In this document: one piece after another, positions 19,269-27,720 of the stretch
Layout: every line of letters starts with the position of its first letter
How positions within the stretch are numbered: position 1 is the stretch's first letter
Assembly: GCF_000711225.1 (NCBI RefSeq)
Contig: NZ_JOMG01000001.1
Span: 62,001-126,000 of the forward strand
Length of the DNA stretch: 64,000 bases
Direction: 5' to 3'
From: Pelobacter seleniigenes DSM 18267
GTDB taxonomy: Bacteria > Desulfobacterota > Desulfuromonadia > Desulfuromonadales > Geopsychrobacteraceae
Position numbers and translations under genes: made by a program
The notes under the pieces: generated by a model
Seen by the model: only the letters and a program-made list of their open reading frames with translations
Told to the model about the DNA's origin: nothing
Databases searched by the model: none

Positions 19269-19795
19269 ACATCTCCCAGGCGCTTCTTCAATTGCTCAAC
19301 TGCACGCGAGTAATGGGTTTTCACAGTCCCCTCCGAACAGTTCATGGCAATTGCCGTATCGCGAACACTCAATCCTTCCCAGGCCCGCAGCAGAAAAACC
19401 TGACGTTGCTTGATGGAGATCTGCTTCAATTCATACTCCAAGCGGGTGAACGCCTGATTCTGTACTGCTTCACTTTCCGGAGTCCGTTTACCGGGATCAG
19501 CCAGCTGCTCCAGTCCATTGCCGTCATCATCCTCGCTGTTTCGGTCCAGCCAGTTCCGCCAGCGTGAGCGAACTGCATTACGCCGGTGGAAATCCCTGAT
19601 TTTATTCTGCAACACCCGATAAAACAAAGCCTTCCATTCCTCCTCAGGCTTGCTCGAATACTTTGCCACAAATTTACACATGGCGTCCTGGACCAGATCG
19701 AGGGCATCATCCCGATCATGACAGGAGAACAGGGCCATGCGATAAGCCTGACGCTCAATCGAGCTAAGGAAATGTTCCATCGCTTTGATACGCAC
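19259..19795 (-). CDS. ECF-like RNA polymerase sigma factor
   Basis: A 178-residue sigma70-family protein. Region 2 covers about residues 8-80 (YRMALFSCHDRDDALDLVQDAMCKFVAKY with WKALFYRVLQNKIRDFHRR) and region 4 about residues 115-172 (ELKQISIKQRQVFLLRAWEGLSVRDTAIAMNCSEGTVKTHYSRAVEQLKK, an HTH). The linker DRNSEDDDGNGLEQLADPGKRTPES is acidic. It heads a four-gene operon with a membrane protein, a small exported protein and a DUF3106 protein. The start is GTG at 19795 with AAAGGG just upstream; an in-frame ATG five codons later is the alternative. Its regulon is unknown. Confidence 0.87.
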   Translation of the reverse strand: MRIKAMEHFLSSIERQAYRMALFSCHDRDDALDLVQDAMCKFVAKYSSKPEEEWKALFYRVLQNKIRDFHRRNAVRSRWRNWLDRNSEDDDGNGLEQLADPGKRTPESEAVQNQAFTRLEYELKQISIKQRQVFLLRAWEGLSVRDTAIAMNCSEGTVKTHYSRAVEQLKKRLGDVWP

Positions 19796-19894
19796 TCGCC
19801 CTTTATGTCAGGGAAATTTCAAAAAAAAGCTGCTGCCCGCGGTTAATATTACCTGGTTACTATAATTTAACGCAGAACCTTTGCTTTGGTTGAC

Positions 19895-19927
19895 AAAAAA
19901 AGCTGCCGAAAATTCGACAGCTTTTTT
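19895..19927 (-). terminator. Bidirectional-type terminator after the desulfoferrodoxin gene
   Basis: AAAAAAGCTGCCG pairs with CGACAGCTTTTTT (one mismatch) around an AAAATT loop. A-rich and T-rich flanks make it a terminator in either direction. On the minus strand it lies 83 bases after the desulfoferrodoxin stop, before the sigma-factor gene. Confidence 0.7.
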
Positions 19928-20009
19928 AAAATCCTGATTTGACCGACCCCGATCACTCCCCAGAGTATACTGCTCGGGGTGCTGAGTTCAGTGATTCTTT
20001 AAGTGCAAC

Positions 20010-20390
20010 TTACTTTTCAGCAGCCCACTGTCCATGAAGGTTGCAGTACTCACGGGCTTTCACGGATTGTGCCTGGAGATTGAAAGTCGCTTCAGGGGCA
20101 TCGCCTGGTTTCAGATACTGGCGATACAGTTTCCCGTCTGCAAGCAGTTCGATCCATTCAATATAATGGGATTCTTCCATGGGGTGAGAGACTTCCCCGA
20201 CTTTAACGGTAATGGAACCGTTCTCCATGGTAATCACCGGCACATGCTTTTCGGTTGCGGCGTCAACGGTATTTTCCGACATCAGAACCATATTTTTACC
20301 ACAGCAGACCAGCGGGGCAGCGCCACCGTGGGTGACTTCGACAATATTTCCACAGGCCTCACACTTGTAAACTTCATAACGATTCGGCAT
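20010..20390 (-). CDS. dfx: Desulfoferrodoxin (superoxide reductase, 2Fe-SOR)
   Basis: A 126-residue protein from the ATG at 20390, which has AAGGAG upstream; a longer in-frame start at 20441 lacks one. Center I ligands are Cys10, Cys13, Cys29 and Cys30 (YKCEACG; LVCCGKN) for the rubredoxin-like iron. Center II ligands are the His residues in [20 protein letters not shown] and the CNLHGQW motif near the C-terminus. It reduces superoxide to peroxide in the cytoplasm without making O2, a typical anaerobe defence, in keeping with the cytochrome bd at 0-3 kb. Monocistronic; a terminator follows. Confidence 0.96.
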   Translation of the reverse strand: MPNRYEVYKCEACGNIVEVTHGGAAPLVCCGKNMVLMSENTVDAATEKHVPVITMENGSITVKVGEVSHPMEESHYIEWIELLADGKLYRQYLKPGDAPEATFNLQAQSVKAREYCNLHGQWAAEK

Positions 20391-20552
20391 TAGTCTACTC
20401 CTTGATGAAAAATAGAACCCGGCAACTCGGACAATACGCATGCGGACTCCGGCCGGGCAGTCCGAAAGTCCGCTGAGTTCAAATACAGAACGGGTAAAAT
20501 TATATCACTTCCCGGAGGTTTTTACACCTTACGCGCTTTAATATTTTTTTTA

Positions 20553-20582
20553 CTGACCTTCTGCCGAAGATGTGATTATACT
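20553..20582 (+). promoter_or_regulatory. Promoter of the structured RNA gene
   Basis: CTGACC (20553-20558), 18-base spacer and TATACT (20577-20582), with a TG three bases before the -10. Transcription would begin near 20589, at the 5' edge of the outer helix of the RNA described next. Confidence 0.5.
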
Positions 20583-20588
20583 GCGCCT

Positions 20589-20822
20589 AAAGGCTCTCTG
20601 CCCTGCAGGTGAGGTCAGAACGTCCACTCGGAATATCATAATATCCGGGGTCAACTTAGAAGTCCGGTGTGCCTGCCCACCCAGAGTGGGACGCCTGAAG
20701 GACTTACAGACGACCCCACCTCATTGGCACTCGATGTGAGTCCAATGACCCACGGTAGCGGTGGAGAGTCTCCCGAACAAAATCTAGGGTTCAGCCGATC
20801 AGGCTGAACCCTTTTGTTTTTC
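20589..20822 (+). ncRNA. Free-standing structured RNA, 6S-like candidate
   Basis: No reading frame is convincing here, but pairing is dense. An outer helix joins 20592-20602 with 20760-20770 (11 pairs including G-U). Inside are: a hairpin at 20629-20647 (CGGAATAT/ATATCCG); a long hairpin at 20647-20717 with paired blocks GGGGTC/GACCCC, AAGTCC/GGACTT, GGTGT/ACGCC and CCCAC/GTGGG; and a hairpin at 20722-20747 (CATTGG/CCAATG). A separate strong terminator follows. The ~180-base body, closing stem, open centre, apical stem and 3'-side hairpin resemble 6S RNA topology, but I cannot confirm a primary-sequence match. RNase P, tmRNA and SRP RNA hallmarks are absent. An alternative pairing exists between AGGTGAGGTC (about 20607-20616) and GACCCCACCT. 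Confidence 0.55.
20787..20820 (+). terminator. Rho-independent terminator of the RNA gene
   Basis: GGGTTCAGCC (20787-20796) and GGCTGAACCC (20802-20811) form a perfect 10-bp stem with a GATCA loop, followed by TTTTGTTTTT. This is the strongest terminator in the window and ends the RNA gene. Confidence 0.88.
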
Positions 20823-21117
20823 CCTTTCAATCAATAAATATGGCTCCCCGGGCTGTCACTATGGTAGACTTTCGCGCTGGCGGGCGGAACCTGCCCCTGC
20901 CTGGAAGGCTGATTCCAGCGCCACAGTTTCGGCGCAGGCAAAGGATAGCCGACCGTTATTAAACAGCTTGCCGAGCCCATGAACAGAGCCGCAAAGTCAA
21001 TGGCAGGTTTCCAACCTGTTTCGAGTGAGTTCGGACTATAGCACATTCCCTGCTCGCGCCTGAAAAAGTCGCCGAATGGGCTTTTTCAGCAACCAGTTAA
21101 TCCCGTGGAGGAACACT
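20823..21117 (+). other. Intergenic region with hairpins before the TraB gene
   Basis: About 295 non-coding bases. GCGCTGG at 20874 pairs with CCAGCGC around 20918, and CAGGTT/AACCTG pair near 21005-21019. These may structure the leader of the following gene; I recognise no riboswitch class. CGGACTATAG at about 21033 could be a -10. GGAGG at about 21107 is the ribosome site of the TTG-started gene. Confidence 0.35.
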
Positions 21118-22299
21118 TTGACAGATTTAACAGAATCAGGCGATTACACCCGCCTGCTGGTTGACGATAAAGAAGTCATTCTGGTCGGAACGGCCCACAT
21201 TTCCCAGGAATCGGTTGATACCGTGGTCCGCACCATTGATGAGGTCGTCCCCGATACGGTCTGTGTCGAACTCGACCACCAGCGCTATCAGTCATTGATC
21301 AACAAACAGGGCTGGGAATCCCTGAACCTCAAAGAAGTCATCAAAAAAAAACAGGTTCCTTTTCTTCTGGCCAATCTCGCGCTGTCATCTTACCAAAAGC
21401 GGATGGGGCTGCAGACCGGTGTCAAACCCGGGGCCGAACTGGCCGCAGCAGCACGGACCGCCGAGGAGAGAGGGATGGAAGTCGAACTCGTCGACCGCAA
21501 TATCCGCACCACTCTGCTGCGAGTCTGGCGCAAAACCGGATTGTGGAATAAAATGAAGGTCCTTGCATCATTATTCGGCAGCCTTTTCGAAAAACAGGAA
21601 TTGAGCGAAGAGGAGCTGAGCAAGCTCAGAGAAACTGATACTCTGTCGAGCATGTTGGATGAAATGGGGAGCCTGCTGCCTTCCGTTAAGCAGATTCTGG
21701 TCGATGAGCGGGATGTGCACATGGCATATCACATCAGAAACGCTCCGGGTGAGAAAATTCTTGCCGTGGTCGGAGCCGCCCACCTGCCGGGTATCAGCCG
21801 GCTATTACAGGGACCTGAAATCGATCCGCAGACCATTGCCGAAATCACTACGATTCCGCCCAAGACCAAGCTTTCCAAAATGATTCCCTGGTTGATCCCG
21901 GCGCTGGTCGTCGCCCTGTTCATCGGCGGTTTTTTTTTCGGCAACCGTGATCAACTGGCCAATGCCGCAACCGCCTGGATTCTGGCCAACGGTCTTTTGT
22001 CCGCACTCGGTACCATATTGGCTTTCGGTCACCCGGCTACCATTGTCACCGCCTTTATTGCCGCTCCGATAACGTCCCTCAACCCAACGATCGGGGCCGG
22101 CTTTGTGACCGGGTTTGTGCAATCTCTCGTTGCCGCACCAACGGTCCGCGACATGGAACATATCGGCGAAGATCTGGTAACCTTTAAAGGCTGGTGGCAA
22201 AACCGGTTAGCCAGAGTGCTGCTGGTCTTCCTGTTTTCATCTATCGGTTCGTCGATTGGGACATTTGTCGCTTTGGGCTGGCTGAAAAACCTTTTTTAA
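21118..22299 (+). CDS. TraB/PrgY family membrane protein
   Basis: A 393-residue protein if started at TTG 21118, preceded by GTGGAGGA at good spacing; an in-frame ATG at 21076 lacks a ribosome site. The N-terminal soluble domain has the TraB/GumN-type motifs VILVGTAHISQESV (Gly-Thr-Ala-His), VCVELDHQRY (Glu-Leu-x-x-x-Arg) and VVGAAHLPGI. The C-terminal part has three or four membrane helices from about residue 262. The family includes enterococcal PrgY/TraB, which damp a peptide pheromone, and is proposed to be metalloprotease-like from the conserved His/Glu residues. Its role here is unknown. The next gene, a rhomboid protease, follows after 61 bases, perhaps a membrane-proteolysis pair. Confidence 0.85.
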   Translation: MTDLTESGDYTRLLVDDKEVILVGTAHISQESVDTVVRTIDEVVPDTVCVELDHQRYQSLINKQGWESLNLKEVIKKKQVPFLLANLALSSYQKRMGLQTGVKPGAELAAAARTAEERGMEVELVDRNIRTTLLRVWRKTGLWNKMKVLASLFGSLFEKQELSEEELSKLRETDTLSSMLDEMGSLLPSVKQILVDERDVHMAYHIRNAPGEKILAVVGAAHLPGISRLLQGPEIDPQTIAEITTIPPKTKLSKMIPWLIPALVVALFIGGFFFGNRDQLANAATAWILANGLLSALGTILAFGHPATIVTAFIAAPITSLNPTIGAGFVTGFVQSLVAAPTVRDMEHIGEDLVTFKGWWQNRLARVLLVFLFSSIGSSIGTFVALGWLKNLF

Positions 22300-22360
22300 A
22301 CAGCATGCCGTCGGCCCGAAAAAAGTAAGAGAATATTGATACCAGAAAAGGAGTCGCCCT

Positions 22361-23098
22361 TTGAACGCCTACCGCCAAACCGGACAGATCTTCCGCTTCA
22401 ATTCGTTGCGCGGCAGCTCCCTGGTCCAGATCCTGATTTACGTCAACCTGATCCTTTTTACCTTGATGGTTCTGCACGGGACTATCCTCGGTCTCGGCAT
22501 GCGCGCGATCATGAACCCACCAACCGAGCTACTGATCCACTGGGGAGGACAATTCTGGCCGCTGGTTCTCCAACATGGTGAATGGTGGCGCTGTATCACC
22601 TATGCCTACACGCATGGGGGACTGATCCACATCGGTTTCAACATGGTGGTGCTGTATCAGATCGGTCCGCTGCTGGAGATGGAACTGGGCTGGCAGCGTT
22701 TCATGACCCTCTATACGGTGACCGCTATTGTGGCGACCCTTGCCGGACTGTTCTGGCACCCCATGGTCCCGGTGGTCGGCGCGTCAGGATCGTTGTTTGG
22801 CATGATCGGTTTTTCGGTCAGCTACTATCATCGCATCGGCGGCCAACTCGGCCTGCAGCGCAGAAACTTCATGTTCCAATGGGCGGTCATGGCGTTCGTG
22901 TTCGGTTTTATTATCGGTGCGGATAATGCCGCCCACCTTGGCGGTGCGGTGGCTGGTGCGGCATTGGGCTGGTTTATGCCAATCAGAGTGCGCAATTTCC
23001 GCAAGACCGATAATTTATTCAAGGGCATTGCCTACGTCTGTGTTTTGCTGACAGCAGTCAGTATTCTTTTCATTCCCCTGTCCTGGATCATCAACTGA
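22361..23098 (+). CDS. Rhomboid family intramembrane serine protease
   Basis: A 245-residue protein with six or more membrane helices. The catalytic Ser is in VVGASGSLFGMIG (about residues 139-151) and the catalytic His in NAAHLGGAVAGAALG (about residue 193). The WWRCITYAYTHGGLIHIGFNM segment is the conserved rhomboid L1/TM2 region. It cleaves membrane-anchored substrates; none can be named. The start is TTG at 22361 with AAAGGAG upstream. The preceding TraB-like and following ybaK genes are closely packed on the same strand. Confidence 0.92.
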   Translation: MNAYRQTGQIFRFNSLRGSSLVQILIYVNLILFTLMVLHGTILGLGMRAIMNPPTELLIHWGGQFWPLVLQHGEWWRCITYAYTHGGLIHIGFNMVVLYQIGPLLEMELGWQRFMTLYTVTAIVATLAGLFWHPMVPVVGASGSLFGMIGFSVSYYHRIGGQLGLQRRNFMFQWAVMAFVFGFIIGADNAAHLGGAVAGAALGWFMPIRVRNFRKTDNLFKGIAYVCVLLTAVSILFIPLSWIIN

Positions 23099-23112
23099 CA
23101 AGCGTAAAAATT

Positions 23113-23595
23113 ATGGCAAAAGAGAAAGTACCGGGAACACCGGCCATCAGAGTATTGAAGCAACATAAAGTCAACTTCATCCCACGTTTTTACAAATACG
23201 AAGACCGCGGCGGCACCAAGACCAGTGCCAGGGAACTTGGGGTCAACGAACACAATGTGATCAAAACCCTGATCATGGAAGATGAGCAGCAGCAGCCGTT
23301 GATCGTCCTGATGCATGGTGATTGCGAAGTCTCCCTCAAACACCTGGCCCGTCAGTTGGGGGTTAAGCAGGTCACCCCCTGCCCACCAGCCAAAGCCGAC
23401 CGATTGACCGGCTACCAGACGGGAGGAATATCCCCCTTCGGCACCAAACAGAAAATGCCGGTCTACATGGAAGACAGCATTGCAACCTTGGAGAAAATTT
23501 TTATCAATGGCGGAAAACGGGGTTTTCTGGTGGAAATTGCGCCACCCAGCTTGCTTGCGATTCTGGAGCCAGTCAGGGTCTCCGTAGCCATATAA
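23113..23595 (+). CDS. ybaK: Cys-tRNA(Pro)/Cys-tRNA(Cys) deacylase YbaK
   Basis: A 160-residue YbaK/ProX-type protein. Family marks are TPAIRVLKQHKVNF near the N-terminus, KTLIMEDE, the catalytic-site Lys in EVSLKHLARQLG, GYQTGGISPFG (the GxxxGGxSPxG signature) and FINGGKRGFLVEI. It hydrolyses mischarged Cys-tRNA(Pro) in trans. It is the last backbone gene before the accessory island. Directly after its stop lies the frameshifted start of a sir2 gene, matching the intact sir2 at 42519, so in the ancestral arrangement ybaK was probably followed by sir2. Confidence 0.93.
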   Translation: MAKEKVPGTPAIRVLKQHKVNFIPRFYKYEDRGGTKTSARELGVNEHNVIKTLIMEDEQQQPLIVLMHGDCEVSLKHLARQLGVKQVTPCPPAKADRLTGYQTGGISPFGTKQKMPVYMEDSIATLEKIFINGGKRGFLVEIAPPSLLAILEPVRVSVAI

Positions 23596-23618
23596 AACTT
23601 CTCGTAGATGGTTGGGCC

Positions 23619-23730
23619 ATGAGCACAACCGACGATCTGGCCACAGCAATAATAGCCAGCATTCGCAATACCTCAGCTCTGGTCATCACTGCCGGGCGGG
23701 CTGGGGGTCGACTCGGATTAAATCCAGGAA
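23619..23730 (+). pseudogene. Truncated, frameshifted sir2 5' fragment
   Basis: The ATG at 23619 begins MSTTDDLATAIIASIRNTSALVITAG, matching the start of the intact Sir2 at 42519 (MTTTDNLTAAAAAIRNASALVITAGAG). By eye about 59 of 75 aligned bases agree, with a one-codon insertion. After GCCGGG the copy loses two bases relative to the intact gene (CGGGCTGGGGG against CAGGCATGGGGG), so the NAD-binding loop is out of frame; recognisable similarity ends near 23730. The bases before the ATG (TTCTCGTAGATGGTTGGGCC) also match the leader of the intact copy. This is the left scar of the island. Confidence 0.8.
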
Positions 23731-23792
23731 CCCCACCAGAAGTGACCTCACCAGTGGCATAACGCCCCGGGCTCGGCCAATTGGAAATTCTT

Positions 23793-25757
23793 TTAACCCC
23801 GCGAGTTCTCCTTCTCCAGGAGGCCAAGATTTTTCATTTTTCGCCATAACGTCCCACGACTGATGCCAAGAATTTTTGCGGTTTCATTCCGGTTGTAGCG
23901 AGATTCTTCCAATGCCGCCATGATGATATCGGTTTCAGTCCTGTTCCGCTGGTTGATAATTTTCTCTTTAAAGTCTTCAGATGGATCAGTCTCGATATTC
24001 CTTGCTCTAATGACTGGCCTGGATTTTTGGTAATACTCCTCCAATTCCTCAAAAAGCTCATCGAAAAGAGCCGGGTTGAATTTTGCATCACTAAGCAATA
24101 CCAATCTTTCTGAGAAATTTTTCAACTGCCTGATATTCCCAGGCCATGGGTGGTTGACCAGAAGGTTCAAGTAGCTGTTGGGAACAGTGAGTGGCGACAG
24201 TTTATATTTTGCCTCGGCATCTTGCATGAAATGCTTCAGCAATAAGGGAATATCCATAGATCGCTCACGTAGCGGTGGCAATTTAATGCTCAGCGCGCTG
24301 ATCCTGAAATAAAGATCTTCACGAAATGAACCGTTAAGTGTAGCACTTGCCATATCTTTGTTGGCCGCGGCAATCACACGAACATCGATTGGGATAACCT
24401 GATCGGAACCGATCCGCATAACTTCACGTTCCTGCAAAACTCTTAACAGCCTTGTCTGAACGGTATCCGCTGCAGCTGAAATTTCATCAAGAAAAATACT
24501 GCCATTATGAGCAAGCTCAAATAACCCTGGCTTTCCGCCTTTCCGAGACCCCGTAAAGGCTCCTTCATCGTAGCCAAACAATTCACTCTCCAGTAAATGC
24601 TCCGGGATAGCCGCACAATTGATCGATACGAACGGCTGCCTATTGCGTTTACTAAGAGTATGGATGCTATGGGCAACGATCTCTTTGCCGGTTCCCGTTT
24701 CGCCATTGATCAGAATGGCTGAATCCGCTCGCGCAACCAACCGAACCCGGTTGATGACGTCTCTCATTTCTTTACTGCAGTGAATAAGATCGTCAATACC
24801 ATAGTTGGCCGTGAATCCTTTCGAGAGTCTTTTCCTGACTTTACTTTCTGTTTTGATCAAGTTGCTGGTGTCAGTAAAGGTCGACACGCCACCAACCACT
24901 GCACTGCCTATCAAAACGGGCGTATGGCTAAAAACAAGATGTTTACCGCCGATCTCTTCAATATTGTCTTTTATGTTTCGCTTCTCGTTCATCGCACGTA
25001 AAAGTTGTGGCGAACTGATGATCTTGGAGATTTTGATGCCCAGCGCATCGGATTCGCTGATCTCCAGCAGGTCTAATGCCGCGGCATTGATCATGGAGAC
25101 TTCCCCGCCCTTGTCGACAGAGATGATTCCCTCCGCCGTCGAATTAAAAATAGTTTTATATTTCAAATATCTTTCATGCTCTAATCGTTGGGAATGCACA
25201 ACGGATTTGGCATCTTCTATGGTTGTAATAATGGTCTCTTGAGAACTTTGAATTTCTGTTGTTTTCAAACCGTGAGCCTTAGCTATTTCTACAGAATGTG
25301 GTCCCCCGACAACAACCTCGAATCCTTGTTTTTGCGAATTGGCAATGACCTCTTCCAGACTCTCAAGTCCGGTATAAATTTTTTGCATAGCATTTATGTT
25401 CAATAACTCGCAAAGCGAGTCCAAGTGGTCAAGTTTGCTTCTAAAAATTGGGAAAACGATTTTCTTTCCAAGCATTGACGCTTCCTTTAACCGTAGAATC
25501 AGGTTCATGTCTGATTGAGGAAACGCCAGAACCGGAATATGCAAATTTTCTCTAAGGATATGAGCTGTCCCCCGACGACCAAGAATAATTTCAACCCCTT
25601 CCTTCTCCATGGTCTTGGCAACAGGGATCGCATCTTCAAGACCTTGGGTGGCAATCACAATATCAACTTCATCGTCATAAGTTGCATGGCGTTTTATATG
25701 CTCAATCATCGAACTGTTCGAAGTAAAAACGCCAATTCTAAACGGTGCGATACTCAT
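23793..25757 (-). CDS. PrpR-type sigma54-dependent transcriptional activator
   Basis: A 654-residue regulator from the ATG at 25757 (AAGGAGA upstream); a longer in-frame start at 25814 is less likely. Domains in order: a PrpR_N sensory domain (about residues 5-190; IGVFTSNSSM ... VVGGPHSVEIAKAHGL), a PAS domain (about 205-315; IFNSTAEGIISVDKGGEVSMINAAA), a sigma54 AAA+ domain (about 330-570; Walker A GETGTGKE, sigma54-contact GAFTGS, Walker B GSIFLDEIS) and a Fis-type HTH (RNETAKILGISRGTLWRKMK). PrpR of Salmonella senses 2-methylcitrate; here the likely ligand is a tricarboxylate, since the gene is divergent from tctA. Its probable targets are the repeated elements at 25931 and 29703. Confidence 0.9.
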   Translation of the reverse strand: MSIAPFRIGVFTSNSSMIEHIKRHATYDDEVDIVIATQGLEDAIPVAKTMEKEGVEIILGRRGTAHILRENLHIPVLAFPQSDMNLILRLKEASMLGKKIVFPIFRSKLDHLDSLCELLNINAMQKIYTGLESLEEVIANSQKQGFEVVVGGPHSVEIAKAHGLKTTEIQSSQETIITTIEDAKSVVHSQRLEHERYLKYKTIFNSTAEGIISVDKGGEVSMINAAALDLLEISESDALGIKISKIISSPQLLRAMNEKRNIKDNIEEIGGKHLVFSHTPVLIGSAVVGGVSTFTDTSNLIKTESKVRKRLSKGFTANYGIDDLIHCSKEMRDVINRVRLVARADSAILINGETGTGKEIVAHSIHTLSKRNRQPFVSINCAAIPEHLLESELFGYDEGAFTGSRKGGKPGLFELAHNGSIFLDEISAAADTVQTRLLRVLQEREVMRIGSDQVIPIDVRVIAAANKDMASATLNGSFREDLYFRISALSIKLPPLRERSMDIPLLLKHFMQDAEAKYKLSPLTVPNSYLNLLVNHPWPGNIRQLKNFSERLVLLSDAKFNPALFDELFEELEEYYQKSRPVIRARNIETDPSEDFKEKIINQRNRTETDIIMAALEESRYNRNETAKILGISRGTLWRKMKNLGLLEKENSRG

Positions 25758-25930
25758 GCGAACTCTCCTTGCTGGAAAAATGCCTTCCTTTGAATTGTTC
25801 ACCATATAAAACATATTGTTCTAAGTGTAAAGCAATTCATTCAATGAACCATTCAAAAAACCACCCCGCCAAGGTTTAAATAATGTCGTTTTAAAAGAAC
25901 AAATAAACAAAATATTGATTCTCATATAAT

Positions 25931-25946
25931 TGGCACAATATGTGTA
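25931..25946 (+). promoter_or_regulatory. Sigma54-like promoter/dyad upstream of tctA
   Basis: TGGCACAATATGTGTA has a perfect -24 TGGCAC element and a -12 box of GTGTA instead of TTGCA. It also contains the dyad CACA-ATA-TGTG. The same arrangement occurs before tcuA at 29703. A small palindrome, TTCATT-C-AATGAA (25836-25848), lies upstream and could be an activator site. The whole 25758-26092 gap (335 bases) is AT-rich and holds no gene; GGAGAG before 26093 is the tctA ribosome site. Confidence 0.55.
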
Positions 25947-26092
25947 CAAACAACATCATATCGACAAAGTAAAATAATGTTATACAAATCTAATCCAGCC
26001 ATGATGGATTGCGAGTTCTCAGCCAAACAGCAATTGCATCAAACTTTAATTTATTGCATTTCCGCTTAATGCGGATAGCCAAAGGAGAGCCC

Positions 26093-27640
26093 ATGCTTGA
26101 GAGTATTACCGACGGATTCTTGATGATTATGCATTGGCAAAATATGCTTGCCATTGTCCTAGGACTTTACATGGGGTGCATAATTGGCGCACTGCCAGGA
26201 CTTTCCCCTTCTATGGCAATTGCACTGGCTGCGCCCTTTACGTTTGGCCTACCACCAGTGACAGCTTTGTCATTTTTGCTCGGAGTCTACAAGGGTGGTG
26301 TGTATGGCGGTTCGCTTAGCGCGATTCTGCTCGCAGCCCCAGGAACGCCCGAGGCAGCAGCAACAATTTACGACGGCTTCCCCCTGGCCAAATCAGGCCG
26401 AGCACGACAAGCCCTGGATGCTGCACTGTATGCGTCTATATCCGGAGACCTCATCGGCACCATAATCCTGATCACTGCGGCACCTTTTGTGGCCCACTAT
26501 GCACTCAAGATTGGACCGGTCGAGATGGTACCGATGATTATGTTGGCGCTGGCCGTCATTATCACCACCCTGGGTCACGAAAAGATTAAGGGGTTTCTTG
26601 CGGCAGCCATTGGTGGGATGGTGGCACTGATCGGAATCGACCCGATAGAAGGAAGCACAAGGTTTGTTTTTGGAAACTTCGAGCTTAGCGATGGCATTTC
26701 ACTGATTCCATTTTTGGTGGGCCTTTTTGCCATGCCCGAGGTTATCTCTGTCATTATTGGATCTCTCCGCAAGAACAAACAGGACAAAGGACCCCGAAAA
26801 ACCAATGAAGAGATCGAGGTGCAGGGAGAACGGTTGACCCTACGCGAGGTTCTCCCCTACTGGAAAACAATCGTGCGGAGCGCCATTATTGGTAGCGGCA
26901 TTGGCGCATTACCTGGCCTCGGGTCAACGGCCGCAGCATTTACCTGCTATGGGCTGGCAAAAAAAGCATCAAAGCATCCTGAGCTGTTTGGCAAGGGAAG
27001 TATTGAAGGGGTTCTGGCGGCGGAAACCGGAAATAATGGTACATGCGGCCCAGCCCTAATTCCGCTAATAACACTTGGGATTCCGGGGAGTTCAACAACG
27101 GCCGTGCTGTTTGGAGCACTATTAATTTACGGCATAGTGCCGGGACCCAAAATATTTATCGAGCATGGAGCAGTTGTCTATGCAATCTTCATAGGTCTGA
27201 TCATTGGTGGACTGCTGTTATATCCAGTGGCATTGTCGATTATCAAATACGCCTCCAAAGGCATTTACAAAATCAATCAGGGACTACTTTTTTCCGGAAT
27301 TTTCCTGCTGTGCTTTACAGGATCCTATGCCATCCGCAACAGTATGCTCGACGTCTATTGCATGGCGTTTGCAGGGGTACTCGCCATCGTAATGCGTTAC
27401 TTTGCCCTTCCGCTAGGACCAACCCTGATCGCTTTTATCCTTACGCCAATTCTCGAAAGTTCATTTCGGCAAAGTCTCATGATCTCTGGGAATAATCTTT
27501 CGGTTTTCTTCTCTACAGGCATCGCTGTATTTCTCTGGGCCATCATGATTTTCATCGTTTTATACGGTCCGATCAGAGTCTTTCTGAAAAACAGGCAGGC
27601 AAAATTGGCGTTAACCACGTCCCCCAAAAGCGACATATAA
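26093..27640 (+). CDS. tctA: Tripartite tricarboxylate transporter, large membrane subunit TctA
   Basis: A 515-residue, roughly 12-helix TctA protein. It has the two signature regions of the family: GALPGLSPSMAIALAAPFTF near residue 33 followed by VYGGSLSAILLAAPGTPEAAATIYDGFPLA, and in the second half IGALPGLGSTAAAF, NNGTCGPALIPLITLGIPGSSTTAVLFG and GPTLIAFILTPILESSFRQSL. The ATG at 26093 follows AAAGGAGAG; an in-frame start at 26009 would place the sigma54-like element too close and lacks a ribosome site. With the adjacent binding protein and TctB it forms a secondary transporter for a tricarboxylate, probably citrate-like or tricarballylate given the downstream tcuAB. Confidence 0.95.
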   Translation: MLESITDGFLMIMHWQNMLAIVLGLYMGCIIGALPGLSPSMAIALAAPFTFGLPPVTALSFLLGVYKGGVYGGSLSAILLAAPGTPEAAATIYDGFPLAKSGRARQALDAALYASISGDLIGTIILITAAPFVAHYALKIGPVEMVPMIMLALAVIITTLGHEKIKGFLAAAIGGMVALIGIDPIEGSTRFVFGNFELSDGISLIPFLVGLFAMPEVISVIIGSLRKNKQDKGPRKTNEEIEVQGERLTLREVLPYWKTIVRSAIIGSGIGALPGLGSTAAAFTCYGLAKKASKHPELFGKGSIEGVLAAETGNNGTCGPALIPLITLGIPGSSTTAVLFGALLIYGIVPGPKIFIEHGAVVYAIFIGLIIGGLLLYPVALSIIKYASKGIYKINQGLLFSGIFLLCFTGSYAIRNSMLDVYCMAFAGVLAIVMRYFALPLGPTLIAFILTPILESSFRQSLMISGNNLSVFFSTGIAVFLWAIMIFIVLYGPIRVFLKNRQAKLALTTSPKSDI

Positions 27641-27720
27641 CCTCCAACCCAATAGCCCTGATCCCCTCCCTGGGCGGGGAGGGATTTATTGACTTTCAAT
27701 TGCAAAAAAGGAGAGAAACA

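Noticed and set aside
20589-20822. c-di-GMP (GEMM) riboswitch, because GAGTGGGACGC and GGTAGCGG occur
   Set aside because: The spacing and surrounding pairing do not fit the GEMM fold, and the RNA ends in its own terminator about 300 bases before the next gene start.
20823-21117. Cobalamin or another known riboswitch in the TraB leader
   Set aside because: Stems are present, but none of the conserved cores I know could be found.
23596-23792. Target-site duplication of an insertion sequence as the cause of the island repeats
   Set aside because: The repeated segments are parts of genes over 100 bases long and differ by about 20 percent; no transposase or terminal inverted repeats are present.
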